Assembly (NCBI GenBank): GCA_006226375.1
Contig: SBHC01000079.1
Span: 1-64,000 of the forward strand
From: Deltaproteobacteria bacterium
Lineage (GTDB): Bacteria; Myxococcota_C; UBA6777
DNA length: 64,000 nt
Reading direction: 5' to 3'
Of this stretch, positions 27,501 through 40,766 are shown one piece after another. A program made the translations under genes and the position numbers. Under the pieces are notes generated by a model that worked only from the letters and a program-made list of their open reading frames with translations, was not told where the DNA came from and ran no database searches. Each line of letters opens with the position of its first letter. Position 1 is the first letter of the stretch.

Positions 27501-27670
27501 GGGTCCACCAACTCAGCCTGGTCGAATAGAATATCATCCCCCTCATCGTACAAAAGTTCATCTCCCGATTCGGGGCCCGCCTCCAACAAAGAGTCATCAT
27601 GAGAGGGTAAGAATGTTTGATCCTTGGGCTCGCTCAAGCTCTTCTCCCAACTCCAATCCAAATCATCCAA
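24569..27670 (-). CDS. 1033-residue multi-domain membrane protein of unknown function
   Basis: Residues 1-370 are acidic, disordered and low-complexity, with two similar short segments (DLDVTVAEGS and DFDVTVAVEGS). Residues about 375-470 are helical. About 475-530 hold two or three zinc-ribbon-like pairs (CCPNLLC, CRRC, CPSC, CGQAI). About 540-720 are helical/coiled-coil, and 725-1033 contain about nine membrane helices rich in Gly and Ala. No family recognised. The layout (long cytosolic regulatory region, zinc ribbons, polytopic C-terminus) suggests a membrane assembly or signalling protein. Monocistronic. Confidence 0.85.
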   Translation of the reverse strand: MDDLDWSWEKSLSEPKDQTFLPSHDDSLLEAGPESGDELLYDEGDDILFDQAELVDPNEIDGVIERATESGSAWQAPRESAWSQSHAPAPSSESLHAVSPPSSMDHLPPVPAKAIPSGLMDTVVEDDPSMIEKLLEQEQGYDSSDPDAVPALAAGISPSVTIPLQEDLDVTVAEGSRHNLESFQGQPQPTPSRPSHAQQLVQSPEHGEDSFLSSSMMHEAVPDDQRPSSVEVEKLAGEPHPFAGADFDVTVAVEGSGAFAAFELEEAQRREALLQKPIEGNSETIDESGDAHPASDVSPVSSGEASLPPNGASLVEHSPYARAVGEDEDPGEVSLMGSIEDLSPVPTDSVPSLETLPLHAMDQEQQEQMLQRPGVRHKYARQFEKVIDDLSREGIGSREWLRDELSNITAARYELIHASGIELDQAFLTMIAEEQEAVWEQLCAHVDLYKDYLYQLLHELEDWNLSNDCCPNLLCRAPREKGHSICRRCQSEFFLVCPSCKSQTPYFSERCQQIQCGQAIPPEEKLNAAVKITNAFAQRQGKASSAAAAAFVLYYLMERFSITTRGDWFDQIDRYRKLQAKVNQEYQRRCLIAYQDELQRILEPAFERLRQETLRQVSELYAESRFLDSLETLNAMPSVLRDNQVEEVRHRIYERLTEGELNRIESLIQEGKLEQANLLLQDMAFESPRRQRLVEQCRHILTEKEQHRRLERRSSVWNVLFVVLLAGSSALHWLAMPEFLGKRTLGWIAPYAILVLSGGWLLRSRTVDARKAHWLLAQTVAMMALFGGVLCVLLGLLFSSWYLTLPATATLGGLMPGYRLAPSHATIIPAFESWRIVTNVAIVGGMMGLLTGGFVGSVLGSTDTHRRRVLWNALLGALGVSLGVSLISAVGITVGSAISVLVFNTFAAAVAVASITAIMVSVGVEVGLKIASDMNLERPVWGGTLGACAGALIGALFGAGVVHNGMNPNMKLIHPDVAWTGVPLAMGVVGAIVFVFVMFRWGGVYLRTLRWGMVSLLTIGSALAWLLLQSPFS

Positions 27671-28035
27671 CGAAGCAGCATCAATATAAGTCAGCCTTCT
27701 TCTCTTGCCAAGAGAAGGAAAGACATCTTCCTTGTCTCCAATTTAAGGGCAGACTGTAACAGAACTGCAAAAAAGTCACAACAGTATGCAGAGGCAGGAT
27801 TCACGAAAATGATGCAGACCTGTGTCCTCTTCGACCCCTGCAACGCGTTCTTTTTTGGCTTACACTATTGACATCAGCGCCTTGATATCCCAAAAGGTTT
27901 TTCCTTATGGTAGTAGGCCGAGGTTGAACCTCAGTGTCGCAACGTAGAGAGAGCAGGCTTTTTGAGCCCTGCATGCATCATGATACGGAAGGAGGCAGCA
28001 CCACGCCAGCACCCTGGTATGGGCTGTAGTTGTGT
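27671..28035 (+). other. Intergenic region, divergent promoters
   Basis: Upstream region of two divergent large genes. It holds a perfect short palindrome GAGGTTGAACCTC at 27920-27932, and an imperfect hairpin (GCAGGC...GCCCTGC) near 27952-27972 in the presumed leader of the right-hand gene. A short open frame at 27617-27871 has no coding signal. No convincing -35/-10 pair was found. Confidence 0.4.
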
Positions 28036-32577
<4,542 letters not shown>

Positions 32578-32881
32578 CACCAGCAGCTCTCCTCAGCCCA
32601 GAACCTTGCTCCTCATGAGTGAAAGATCGAGTGGGAGTTCAGGCGTTCAAAATGAAAACTGCCTTCGTGCCCCAGTTCGCGTAAAGTGAGACGCTCCAAG
32701 TTGTCTGCACAACGACCCGTGACAAACGCTTGGATACGTAGCATACAACGAGGTGCATCCCTTTTTCTTTGGAGGGTGTGCGGACTTCCTGAAAGTCAGG
32801 TATAACAACTACACATTGCTTTGTTTTTTTCGTTTCGTACGAAACAGATTTGGATAGATTGTCGTGTTTTGGAGACTCATC
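32578..32881 (+). other. Intergenic region before the matrixin gene
   Basis: No gene seen. Two mutually exclusive short hairpins overlap at about 32783-32800 (GACTT...AAGTC and CCTGA...TCAGG), followed by TATAAC at 32801-32806, which could be a -10 element without a clear -35. Confidence 0.3.
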
Positions 32882-35647
32882 ATGCCCATCAGTCCCCGTG
32901 GTGCCCGACTCTTCGGCGCACCCAGCTTTGTCACTCCACTGATCATCCTGGCTGGCCTGGCGCTTGGATTGCTACTTCCTCGTCCAAGTGCCGCCTGGAA
33001 CCAGCTTTACGTCAACGGCGCTTGTGAGCAATCAGGGCAAACGTGCCGAGCAACCATCACCAACGCAGGCGGCAACAACGGCTGTTGTGACCCGCAGGCT
33101 CCCGATGTCTCCATCTGCGTCACCCAACGCAGCTGTCGTGGAATTTACGGCTACCGTTGGGCCAACAACCAGGTGAGCTGGACGTTCAACCCAAACGGAA
33201 TGGCAGGAAAGTCGGCCTTCTCCAAGCTGTCGCAGAACGTGTTGGAAGACACCTTCAAGAAGGCCTTTGACGAGTGGGCCAAGCCAGCCTGTAGCGGCCT
33301 GAAAGTCACCTACACAGGAGTGAGCAGCACCAAGCCCAATCCGTTCGACAAGAAGGTTGTCTTGTACCTCCCCACCGACACAGAGTGGGCCCAGCTGGGC
33401 CTGAGCAAGAGCGTGTTGGCCTTTGCCAACCCAACTCCCGACGACAAAGGCGTCCTTCAAGATGGCGACATCCTGTTCAACCCCAAGCCAGGACAAGTCT
33501 GGGGCGCTGACCCCAACGTCGAGCGCAGGGAGTTGGACTTGACAGACACAGCCCTGCACGAGATCGGTCACTCTCTGGGGCTGGGTCATAGCCATGTCAG
33601 CACCGCAGTGATGTACTACGCACTCCGTGGACAAGGTCCCATCTACAAAGGACTCTCCCAAGACGAGATCGACGCGGTCTGCACGATCTACCCGACCGCC
33701 AACACCTGCTCTTCCAGCTCGGAGTGTGGTTCGTGCCGCTCTTGCAGCGGCGGCACCTGCCAACCCAGCAACCCGCTCGCCTCCACGACCTGCAAGGCTT
33801 GCAAAGCGGACGCAGACTGTGGAAACCAGGGCAAATGTGTCGATGGACCTGCCGGAAAACGATGTCTGCAAACCTGCACAGGCAACTGCTGCCCCCAGGG
33901 TTACCGTTGCATTGTCTCAGGCGCCGATCGGCTCTGCACACCTGAGACGAGCGTTTGTCCTGAGATCAAATGCAGCAAAAACGAAGACTGTGGCGCCAAC
34001 GGCAACTGCCTGAGCGACAAGTGTCAGCCTCCCAACCCACCCTACGATACACAGCAATGTCACAAGTCATGTTCCTCTGACGGAGACTGCAACGCCAATC
34101 ACAAATGCGTGGAGCGGATCCCCGGTCAGAAGTACTGTGCTCCCCTTTGCTCTGCCGGACAGCTCTGCCCCAGCGGCTTGCACTGTCGGCCGGCTGTCAA
34201 TGGGATCAACGTTTGCCTTCCCGTGAATCCTTTCTTTTGCCCCTGCTCCAACAACGGCCAGTGCCCCTTTGGTCAGGTTTGCGACAACAACATTTGCAAG
34301 ACATCAGGTGGCGAGGTTCTGTTTGCCCCCTGCACGGAGAGCGCGGCATGCCAAAAAGGTCTTCAATGTTTGCGAACCACCTCGGGTAGCCGCTGCGTCA
34401 AGACCTGCAATCCAGGGACCTGCCCCAACGGCACCCTTTGCGCGCCAGCCACCAGCGGTGTGAGCATCTGCCTTGGCGCGAAGGACCGCGACATTGGCCA
34501 GAGCTGCGACGGACTTCAGTTCCGATGCAAAGACAACCGCACATGCATCAGACTCTCTCGCCAAGCGCTGTCGGGATATTGCGTGGAAACCTGCTCCCTC
34601 AGCCAGGGTTGCACAAGCGGGGGAGCTTGCAACCTACAAAGCTCATTGTTCCGCTACTGTGAATGCGGCGACAACGACAACTGCGGACAGGGCCGAACCT
34701 GTCAAACGGTTGGGAAAGCGCCCTTCACTTTCAAGCAGTGTGTGTGCACCAGCCCACCCTGCAACGACCTCTGCAACAACCAAACCTGTGACGCCGACAA
34801 AGGAGAGAACTGCTCCAACTGCCCCAACGATTGTCCCTGCCGTTTGACAGAATCGTGCGTTAAAGGTGTTTGTACAGACCCCTCCACCACATGCGGCAAT
34901 GGAACCTGCGACCCCAGCGAAAACTGTGGGACTTGCGCTCAGGATTGCCCCTGCCCCCAAGGCGAAGTCTGCCAAAACAACCAGTGCGGCAAGCCCAGCG
35001 AAAACTGCGGGGACGGTACCTGCGACACCAACGAGAACTGTTCGACCTGCCCAACCGACTGTGTCTGCCCCAGCGGAACAGCTTGCAACCAGGGGGCATG
35101 CAACGCCGTCAGCAAGTGCGGGGACGGCTCCTGCGACAGCGGCGAAAACTGCAGCTCTTGCGCCCAAGATTGTGCTTGTCCCACCGGTCAGTCGTGCCAA
35201 AGCGGAGTGTGCCAACCTTCCGGTTCCACGTGCGGAAACGTAGTGTGTGACCCCGACGAAGACTGCTCCACTTGCCCCGAAGACTGCGGCTGCCCCAGCG
35301 GTCAGGTGTGTCGCTCCGGTTCTTGCGTTATCAACGATGGGCGCGACGTTTGCGGCAACAACAAGTGTGAGATCAACGTGGGTGAGAACTGCACGACCTG
35401 CCCGTCTGATTGTGGTTGTCCCAGCAAACATGTGTGCCAGGCTGGTATTTGTCGCCCCGCGGACTCTCTCTGTCGTCCCGAGCAGCAAACCGAGACCTGT
35501 GACCCAGCGACAGGCCAATGCACCGTGGAGTGCAACCAGGAAGGCTGCTCTTGCGACCAAAACCAGGCCCCCACGAACCCCACCACCCTCTTCATCCTCG
35601 GCTTCGGTCTCTTCCTCCTGCTTCGTCGCCGACGAGCACATTCCTAA
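32882..35647 (+). CDS. Secreted matrixin metalloprotease with Cys-rich repeats and MYXO-CTERM-like tail
   Basis: 921 residues from the ATG at 32882 (GGAG upstream; a GTG at 32864 is possible). A signal peptide ends PSAAW. The catalytic domain contains HEIGHSLGLGHS (HExxHxxGxxH, three zinc His) and a Met-turn AVMYY, the M10 metzincin signature. A Cys-rich cassette (CKACKADADCGNQGKC, then CCPQGYRC) and further EB-like modules follow. From about residue 625 there are six repeats of the form CGDGTCDxxENCxxCxxDCxCP. The tail GCSCDQNQ, hydrophobic helix and RRRR match a MYXO-CTERM-like sorting signal. Probably a surface-displayed endopeptidase. Confidence 0.93.
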   Translation: MPISPRGARLFGAPSFVTPLIILAGLALGLLLPRPSAAWNQLYVNGACEQSGQTCRATITNAGGNNGCCDPQAPDVSICVTQRSCRGIYGYRWANNQVSWTFNPNGMAGKSAFSKLSQNVLEDTFKKAFDEWAKPACSGLKVTYTGVSSTKPNPFDKKVVLYLPTDTEWAQLGLSKSVLAFANPTPDDKGVLQDGDILFNPKPGQVWGADPNVERRELDLTDTALHEIGHSLGLGHSHVSTAVMYYALRGQGPIYKGLSQDEIDAVCTIYPTANTCSSSSECGSCRSCSGGTCQPSNPLASTTCKACKADADCGNQGKCVDGPAGKRCLQTCTGNCCPQGYRCIVSGADRLCTPETSVCPEIKCSKNEDCGANGNCLSDKCQPPNPPYDTQQCHKSCSSDGDCNANHKCVERIPGQKYCAPLCSAGQLCPSGLHCRPAVNGINVCLPVNPFFCPCSNNGQCPFGQVCDNNICKTSGGEVLFAPCTESAACQKGLQCLRTTSGSRCVKTCNPGTCPNGTLCAPATSGVSICLGAKDRDIGQSCDGLQFRCKDNRTCIRLSRQALSGYCVETCSLSQGCTSGGACNLQSSLFRYCECGDNDNCGQGRTCQTVGKAPFTFKQCVCTSPPCNDLCNNQTCDADKGENCSNCPNDCPCRLTESCVKGVCTDPSTTCGNGTCDPSENCGTCAQDCPCPQGEVCQNNQCGKPSENCGDGTCDTNENCSTCPTDCVCPSGTACNQGACNAVSKCGDGSCDSGENCSSCAQDCACPTGQSCQSGVCQPSGSTCGNVVCDPDEDCSTCPEDCGCPSGQVCRSGSCVINDGRDVCGNNKCEINVGENCTTCPSDCGCPSKHVCQAGICRPADSLCRPEQQTETCDPATGQCTVECNQEGCSCDQNQAPTNPTTLFILGFGLFLLLRRRRAHS

Positions 35648-35782
35648 CGTTTTTGCCTGCTCCTACCGAAAGATTTGACAGCCCTCAAAAAGGTATATTC
35701 TCCGTCGTTCGAGTTGTTTTTGAGGAATCAAAAAAGAGCCGATGTTTCCGAGCCGACTACCAATCCAGAGCGCCAAGCGATG

Positions 35783-36418
35783 CTAACGACGCTTCAAGAT
35801 CGTAGGACTTGTATTAGGAGGCTTTACACCCGCAGAACGCATATGCACCAGTTTTGTACCCACGACTTTCCCTTTCTTCCTATCGAAAACAGGATGAAGA
35901 ATATTGGAATGATCAATTGGACAAACGATATGAGGAAAGACAAGCTTTGCTGTACGATTCTTCCTGTCGATGTCCATCCAAGTCTGCCCTTGGCATATAC
36001 CCTCAAACAAGTAGCCTTGCCACGAAACGGAGGACCACCCGCTTCGGGTCTTGTATCGAAACGTTGCCCTCACATGCCCACCCTTCCAGGGCCGAGCAAG
36101 AACCAGCTTTACCACAGAACCTTTCCGGCTAGCCACCTTCATCCAAATTCGCGCTCGAACGTCATAAACCTTCGATAGCCTGTTATAAAACAAGTAATCA
36201 ATGCTGGCCCTCCCTCGTTTCGGATAAAACGTGACCGTCACATTCCCGAAATGCATGGCGTGCGAATTGAGAGTATCGGAAAAGAACTGGGTTTGAATGA
36301 TGTGAAAGCCTTTGCTACCACTGGCATAAACATATACTTCTTTCGCATGTGCGTTGCTGGGCAGCAACAGCATTCCCATCATCCACACCCCCATCACAAC
36401 CAGACCAAGCCGTTTCAT
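35783..36418 (-). CDS. Small secreted protein of unknown function
   Basis: 211 residues from the ATG at 36418, preceded by AAGGAGAG. The signal peptide MKRLGLVVMGVWMMGML ends NAHA. The mature part is basic and beta-rich (HFGNVTVTFYPKRGRASIDY, VRARIWMKVAS) with two Cys, resembling a beta-sandwich, but no family was recognised. The next gene on the same strand, 166 bp upstream, also encodes a small secreted basic protein. Confidence 0.72.
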   Translation of the reverse strand: MKRLGLVVMGVWMMGMLLLPSNAHAKEVYVYASGSKGFHIIQTQFFSDTLNSHAMHFGNVTVTFYPKRGRASIDYLFYNRLSKVYDVRARIWMKVASRKGSVVKLVLARPWKGGHVRATFRYKTRSGWSSVSWQGYLFEGICQGQTWMDIDRKNRTAKLVFPHIVCPIDHSNILHPVFDRKKGKVVGTKLVHMRSAGVKPPNTSPTILKRR

Positions 36419-36584
36419 TTGATTCTCTCCTTCTTGTTCGGATCGTTTTGTCAACACAGCTGGAATACACGTGAGAAGGAATACCGTTGACAACTTTGTT
36501 GGAAACCTTTGGAAAGGGTACAGTATCACCCCACCCCTGCAACCCTCCTTCCCAAGAACCTCCTTGTCGAGACCGGCGTCACCC

Positions 36585-36971
36585 CTAGGGCTTGCAACTC
36601 AAGACAGGTTTCTTCTCCCTTTTGCGCTGGATACGTATAAAGTTGAGCCTTGTAAAGTTGAGAAATATTCTTTGGCTAATATAAGGTTTACATCGTTGAA
36701 GGTACTGCTTGAACTGGCCAGGTTCGATCTTCGCCATCTTCATGCGAGTGTTCACCAGCTTGAGTCCACGCTTGCAGGTCTTCGTTTTGATCTGAGAGCT
36801 ATGGCAAAACGTATCGTTGCATCTGTACATATTCCGTAAGATTCCAACCACAACATTCTTGTTGAACGATTCGCATGCAGGGCGGTTGAAGCGCCTTGCG
36901 TTCGCCTTCTCCAAGGGAACCCAAGTGACAATCCATCCAAGGAACAGAACCCAAATCCATTGTGCTTTCAT
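36585..36971 (-). CDS. Small secreted Cys-containing basic protein
   Basis: 128 residues from the ATG at 36971, with GAGGT upstream. The signal peptide MKAQWIWVLFLGWIVTWV ends KANA. The mature 108 residues carry six Cys and are strongly basic, ending QRKREKKPVLSCKP. No family recognised. It is likely periplasmic or secreted, with disulfides. Codon use is more A/T-rich than in flanking housekeeping genes. Confidence 0.65.
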   Translation of the reverse strand: MKAQWIWVLFLGWIVTWVPLEKANARRFNRPACESFNKNVVVGILRNMYRCNDTFCHSSQIKTKTCKRGLKLVNTRMKMAKIEPGQFKQYLQRCKPYISQRIFLNFTRLNFIRIQRKREKKPVLSCKP

Positions 36972-37799
36972 GTGTACCTCGCAGTGAATGGGATGTGACA
37001 AAGTCGCGACACTTAAGAATGTCACCTTACAATACAACTCGCTTTCAAGAAGATTGACACTTTTTTCACCAACCTTTGCATTCCCGTTCACCTCACTCCG
37101 ACAACAGTCTCATTGTTCTGGGCCAAATGATGTCGTAACCGAGGAATCCCACGCACTGGACTGCAACACAGATGAGGCGCAACCATGCCCAAAAAGCGAA
37201 CCGCAGATGCACTCCAATGAACGCATATCGGAAAGCCTGGAAGATGCTTGCTTCCGTTATCAATGAACGTTCATCTTGTGTCCATTCGCGGTTTCTGGGA
37301 ACGACAGTACCGCCCCTAGCAAGTTTGCTGAGAACCAACCTGACACCTCAAGGCGCCCACAGTGCCTCTTTCTTAGGGTGTAATTCAACCCGATTGGTAA
37401 AAAATGGCCTTCGCGTTGGTGATGACGCGGGGCAAAAAGATACCCGCGCTAGGAATGCAGGATATAGGCAAGGGATAAGCACCCACGCACCCACATCCGT
37501 GGACACTCTCACGCCGCAAACGACGATATTGTTGCTCTTTCCGTGAAACTCCAATCAACAAACGGTAGGCACGTCTGTGTAACCTGTTCCATCTGTAGAG
37601 CCTTCAATGACACAGAGGACCAACAGTCAATGCCCCCAAGGTGTCTCCTTCTTATGGTAGTTGTGCAATAAAATGAAGAAGATGTTACTCTTGACATTAT
37701 TGATAGAAAGCTGAGCATTCACACGAAGAGCATTTGTAAGAATAGAACCCACAGAAAAACAATTCGCTGCGATGCCTATAAATTGTGAAGGGCCTTACC
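36972..37799. other. 828-bp gene-poor, A+T-rich stretch
   Basis: No complete gene supported. It contains repeat copy 1 (37198-37292) within a minus-strand remnant frame (37093-37338) whose product has a REWTQDERS segment matching the other repeat copies. The rest shows only short unsupported frames and is probably decayed accessory DNA plus the upstream regions of the two flanking divergent genes. Confidence 0.5.
37198..37292 (-). repeat. Dispersed repeat, copy 1
   Basis: 95 bp matching copy 2 (38720-38814) without gaps and with about seven mismatches. In the minus-strand frame it reads REWTQDERSLITEASIFQ and continues FRYAFIGV, so it may be a remnant of a small coding sequence. Confidence 0.85.
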
Positions 37800-38651
37800 A
37801 TGAGAAGTATTATTGTTGCCTCAATCATTGTTGTTTCTTCGTTCGGCTATGTTGTAGCAAGTTGTAGCAAAGAGCCTTCTGAACCAGTTTGGTCGGAACC
37901 AGAACAGAAGAAGGGACTTGCTTCACTTGGGGACTCAGGAGCAGAAGAAACAGGAGACCAAGGAAATGTTGTAGATTTTCAGAGGGCATTCAGCAAGGAG
38001 CGTGGTATTGCTCCAGACGGGGTAGCCTTTGAAAATCGAACAGAGGCCCGTGCTCTTCCAGAAAGAAGGAACGAACAGACAAACGGTGGAGAAAGCAAAG
38101 AACGAACAACAGAGGCGTTCCAACGAGCACCAAGGATCACAAACATATCACCTTTCGCTGTATGTTCAGAGGTCAAGACCAAGGTACAAGTTCTGGGACA
38201 ATTTTTCACAAAGGATTCTCAGATTTATGTGGGAACCAAAAAGTTTACGACGGTCTTTCGCTCCTCCACGTTGCTCGAAGCCGGCATCACCATCTATACA
38301 CCCAACCAAGAATTCGATCTGACGGTGAAAAACGCTGGCAGGGTAGCTTCAAACGGTTGGAAGATCATTGCTCTAGAAGACCTCCCACCGACGTTACAAT
38401 CGTTAACTCCAGAAAAGGTCAAACATACGGAGGTTACGTACCTTTCAGTTCAAGGAAAACAGTTTCCCTCATCTCCAACCATCATGATAGGAAACAAGAG
38501 CTTTCCAACCCGACGCATCAGCCGAAGTGAGCTAACGACTCAAACCCCCGTAGACTTCCGGAAGTTCCAAGTAGGCGCTCACAAGGTGTGGATCAGATAC
38601 AGTGGATGTATCGGCAAATCCAATCCATTGCTGTTGCATGTCGGGCCTTAA
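37800..38651 (+). CDS. Putative lipoprotein with two IPT/TIG-like domains
   Basis: 283 residues from the ATG at 37800 (GAAGGG upstream). A type II-like signal peptide ends VVASC. About 85 low-complexity Glu-rich residues precede two Ig-like units, ITNISPFAVCSEVKTKVQVL and LQSLTPEKVKHTEVTYLSVQ, with the IPT/TIG start pattern (I-x-x-I/L-x-P) and GxxF/KxF turns. Two Cys could pair across the domains. Probably an envelope-anchored binding protein; ligand unknown. Confidence 0.75.
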   Translation: MRSIIVASIIVVSSFGYVVASCSKEPSEPVWSEPEQKKGLASLGDSGAEETGDQGNVVDFQRAFSKERGIAPDGVAFENRTEARALPERRNEQTNGGESKERTTEAFQRAPRITNISPFAVCSEVKTKVQVLGQFFTKDSQIYVGTKKFTTVFRSSTLLEAGITIYTPNQEFDLTVKNAGRVASNGWKIIALEDLPPTLQSLTPEKVKHTEVTYLSVQGKQFPSSPTIMIGNKSFPTRRISRSELTTQTPVDFRKFQVGAHKVWIRYSGCIGKSNPLLLHVGP

Positions 38652-38719
38652 TGGTCTGTGGAACCTTCACCCTTCCTGTTGCTTTCGTATAGAGGCAAGC
38701 GTACACAAACTATCATGAA

Positions 38720-38819
38720 GAACCACAGATTCACGCCAATCAACGCATATCGGAAAGCCTGGAAGATGCTTGCTTCCGTCATCGATGAACGTTCTTCTTG
38801 TGTCCATTCGCGGTAACAT
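38720..38819 (-). repeat. Dispersed repeat, copy 2
   Basis: Matches copy 1 over 95 bp (about 93 percent) and copy 3 over 69 bp (38751-38819; about 87 percent). In the minus-strand frame it reads CYREWTQEERSSMTEASIFQ then FRYALIGV. It sits just downstream of the M43 protease gene. Confidence 0.85.
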
Positions 38820-38900
38820 TGTTTGTCTTGTGACGTGCTTGCAAACGTTCTCTTTCTTGGACTAACAATGAATGGAACGTTGTGTCTCCCACTTCACTTG

Positions 38901-40487
38901 TTAAGGGACTGGCTTGAAGAGCAAGGCATCCAGGCCTAACCCGTACGATCGGGACGAAGTGTGCTTGCCTTGTACTGTGAATTGCAGCGTATTTTGGGTC
39001 TGAAGCGTGTGGACCCCAAGGTCGATGGGCTTTGTGTGTCGGACAAGTCTGGCATACAAGTCGATTGTGCCAGCGCTCTGACCGTTGATCTGTAGGCTGT
39101 GTTTGCCAAAGTCGGGGGCCTGGGTAAACACGGCGTACACACGATAGGTTCCAGGAATTGTCATCGAGAAGGGAGCGGAGAGCTTGCCTGGAGGAACAGC
39201 TCCCGACCACCAAAGCTGTGAGTTTTGACTCCACCGTCCGTGGAAGTTTCTCATTTGGTGCTGGGCTGCGACGTTGCCATCGCCCGAAGCGACCGAAGCC
39301 AGCGTTTCTCCCTCAATCTGTATTGTTGCATTCACGAGCCCTTTTAACTCGTTGCCGAGCCGCAGCCAAGCGACCTGTCGAATGACGTCGACCTGATCGG
39401 GTGACAGCGTTTTTTGTGCGCTATCGTGGTAGGACATAATGTTGTGGCGCGGAATGGGGAATGTGGTTCCCGATAACGTCATGGACAGGGCCGAAGAGCA
39501 TTGAAGTTCGTGGTTGTATGCGTCGGGTGAGGTGTCATCCAGACCGTCTCCGTCGAAGACATTCGGGTCTTGGGCGGAGTTGTCCCAGGCTTGTTTGGCT
39601 TCGGCCACCGTGTTGTAGATGTTCTTGAATGTGTGATGAAGCCCCAGATAATGTCCCACCTCGTGAGCAAACAACGTGATGTTCTGGTGTCCACACACAA
39701 AGGTTTTGTCAAAGCCTGGCATCACGACAAAGTCGTAGTTGGTCCAGGAAAATCCTCCTCCGGTGGGCTGTGAGCCGCGACCGTAGCGAAAGAACACCGT
39801 CATCTTTCCCGGATGTGACAACGCAACTTTGTTGCCCTCGTTCACAGCCTGTTGCCAGTCTGGGTCGCTTGCGCTGTTGATTCGATTGAGAAGGGTGCTT
39901 TTGTGTTGAGAGAAGTCTTTGCTGGGATCAAATTGAAACGTTATCTTCGCCACCGCAAACACCTTGTTGGCTTCGTCAACCCACTGTTTGACCTGTGCTG
40001 GTGTGATGCTGGCAGCACGACTTCCATCGTCATGGCTGACTTGAACGGCCTGCACCAGTAGGGTCAACCCATTCTGACCCGGAGGCTTCTCGGTCGGGTC
40101 AAGCTCTTCCACGGGGGTTTCGGGCCGTACTTCCGGAACCTTCTCAAGCACCGGCTCTGGCGCTGGCTCTGGTGCTGGCTCTAGGGTTCGCTCTGGGGCA
40201 GGTTCACGACGCTCCGACAACATATCCAGGACCGGTTCAGGCGTTACCTCCGGTGCCACCGAGCCATCGTTTGGAGGCTCAACCACAGGCTCTGGGGAAT
40301 CCTCTTCGGAGGAGCGGACCTGGCAGGTCCCGTTGATACAAGAAAGTCCTGGCATGCAAAGAGATTCGGCAGAACAGCTCTCTCCCGGACCCAGGGCAGG
40401 ACTGCTGCAACTCATGTACCCTGCTGACAAAAGGAAGAAACCAAAACACCAACGCAAACACGTCAACCGTTTGTTGTGATACTTCAT
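38901..40487 (-). CDS. Lipoprotein M43-type metalloprotease with C-terminal CBM-like domain
   Basis: 528 residues. A type II signal peptide ends AGYMSC, followed by a Cys-rich segment and about 90 residues of Pro/Glu repeats (PAPEPAPEPVLE) as a spacer. The catalytic part has HEVGHYLGLHHTF, the HExxHxxGxxH metzincin motif, and a Met-turn region NIMSYHDS, which fits pappalysin-like M43 peptidases. The last 135 residues, starting IQIEGETLASVASGDG, resemble a CBM6/CBM35-type beta-sandwich that binds polysaccharide. It is flanked by repeat copies 2 and 3. Probably a surface protease targeting glycosylated or wall material. Confidence 0.9.
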   Translation of the reverse strand: MKYHNKRLTCLRWCFGFFLLSAGYMSCSSPALGPGESCSAESLCMPGLSCINGTCQVRSSEEDSPEPVVEPPNDGSVAPEVTPEPVLDMLSERREPAPERTLEPAPEPAPEPVLEKVPEVRPETPVEELDPTEKPPGQNGLTLLVQAVQVSHDDGSRAASITPAQVKQWVDEANKVFAVAKITFQFDPSKDFSQHKSTLLNRINSASDPDWQQAVNEGNKVALSHPGKMTVFFRYGRGSQPTGGGFSWTNYDFVVMPGFDKTFVCGHQNITLFAHEVGHYLGLHHTFKNIYNTVAEAKQAWDNSAQDPNVFDGDGLDDTSPDAYNHELQCSSALSMTLSGTTFPIPRHNIMSYHDSAQKTLSPDQVDVIRQVAWLRLGNELKGLVNATIQIEGETLASVASGDGNVAAQHQMRNFHGRWSQNSQLWWSGAVPPGKLSAPFSMTIPGTYRVYAVFTQAPDFGKHSLQINGQSAGTIDLYARLVRHTKPIDLGVHTLQTQNTLQFTVQGKHTSSRSYGLGLDALLFKPVP

Positions 40488-40697
40488 ACATACCTCATCG
40501 AAACATTCATTTGTATCACCTCCCCGTGCATTGGGCGTATATGCGAATGACGACGAGGCTTGTCTTCAGGCGTTGAGCAAAAACAAAACACGGACGCATT
40601 TGAGACATAATTCTCTCTTGACTTGAGAGAGAATACCAGCATCAGCTTTCGTCTTCAATTCGCGACGAAGATGGTTCAAAGCTAGAGGGGCTCACTT

Positions 40698-40766
40698 CAG
40701 AAAGCCTGAATGATACTTGCTTCCGTTGCCGATGAACGTTCATTTTGTGTCCATTCGCGGTAACAT
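40698..40766 (-). repeat. Dispersed repeat, copy 3, abutting the group II intron
   Basis: 69 bp aligning gap-free with 38751-38819 (about nine mismatches). In the minus-strand frame it reads CYREWTQNERSSATEASIIQ and stops soon after. It ends one base before the predicted intron 5' end at 40768. Confidence 0.8.

Noticed and set aside
27617-27871. 84-residue plus-strand frame
   Set aside because: Overlaps the start of the divergent 1033-residue gene; no ribosome binding site and no recognisable pattern.
34643-35641. 332-residue minus-strand frame
   Set aside because: Antisense shadow of the Cys-rich repeats of the matrixin protein.
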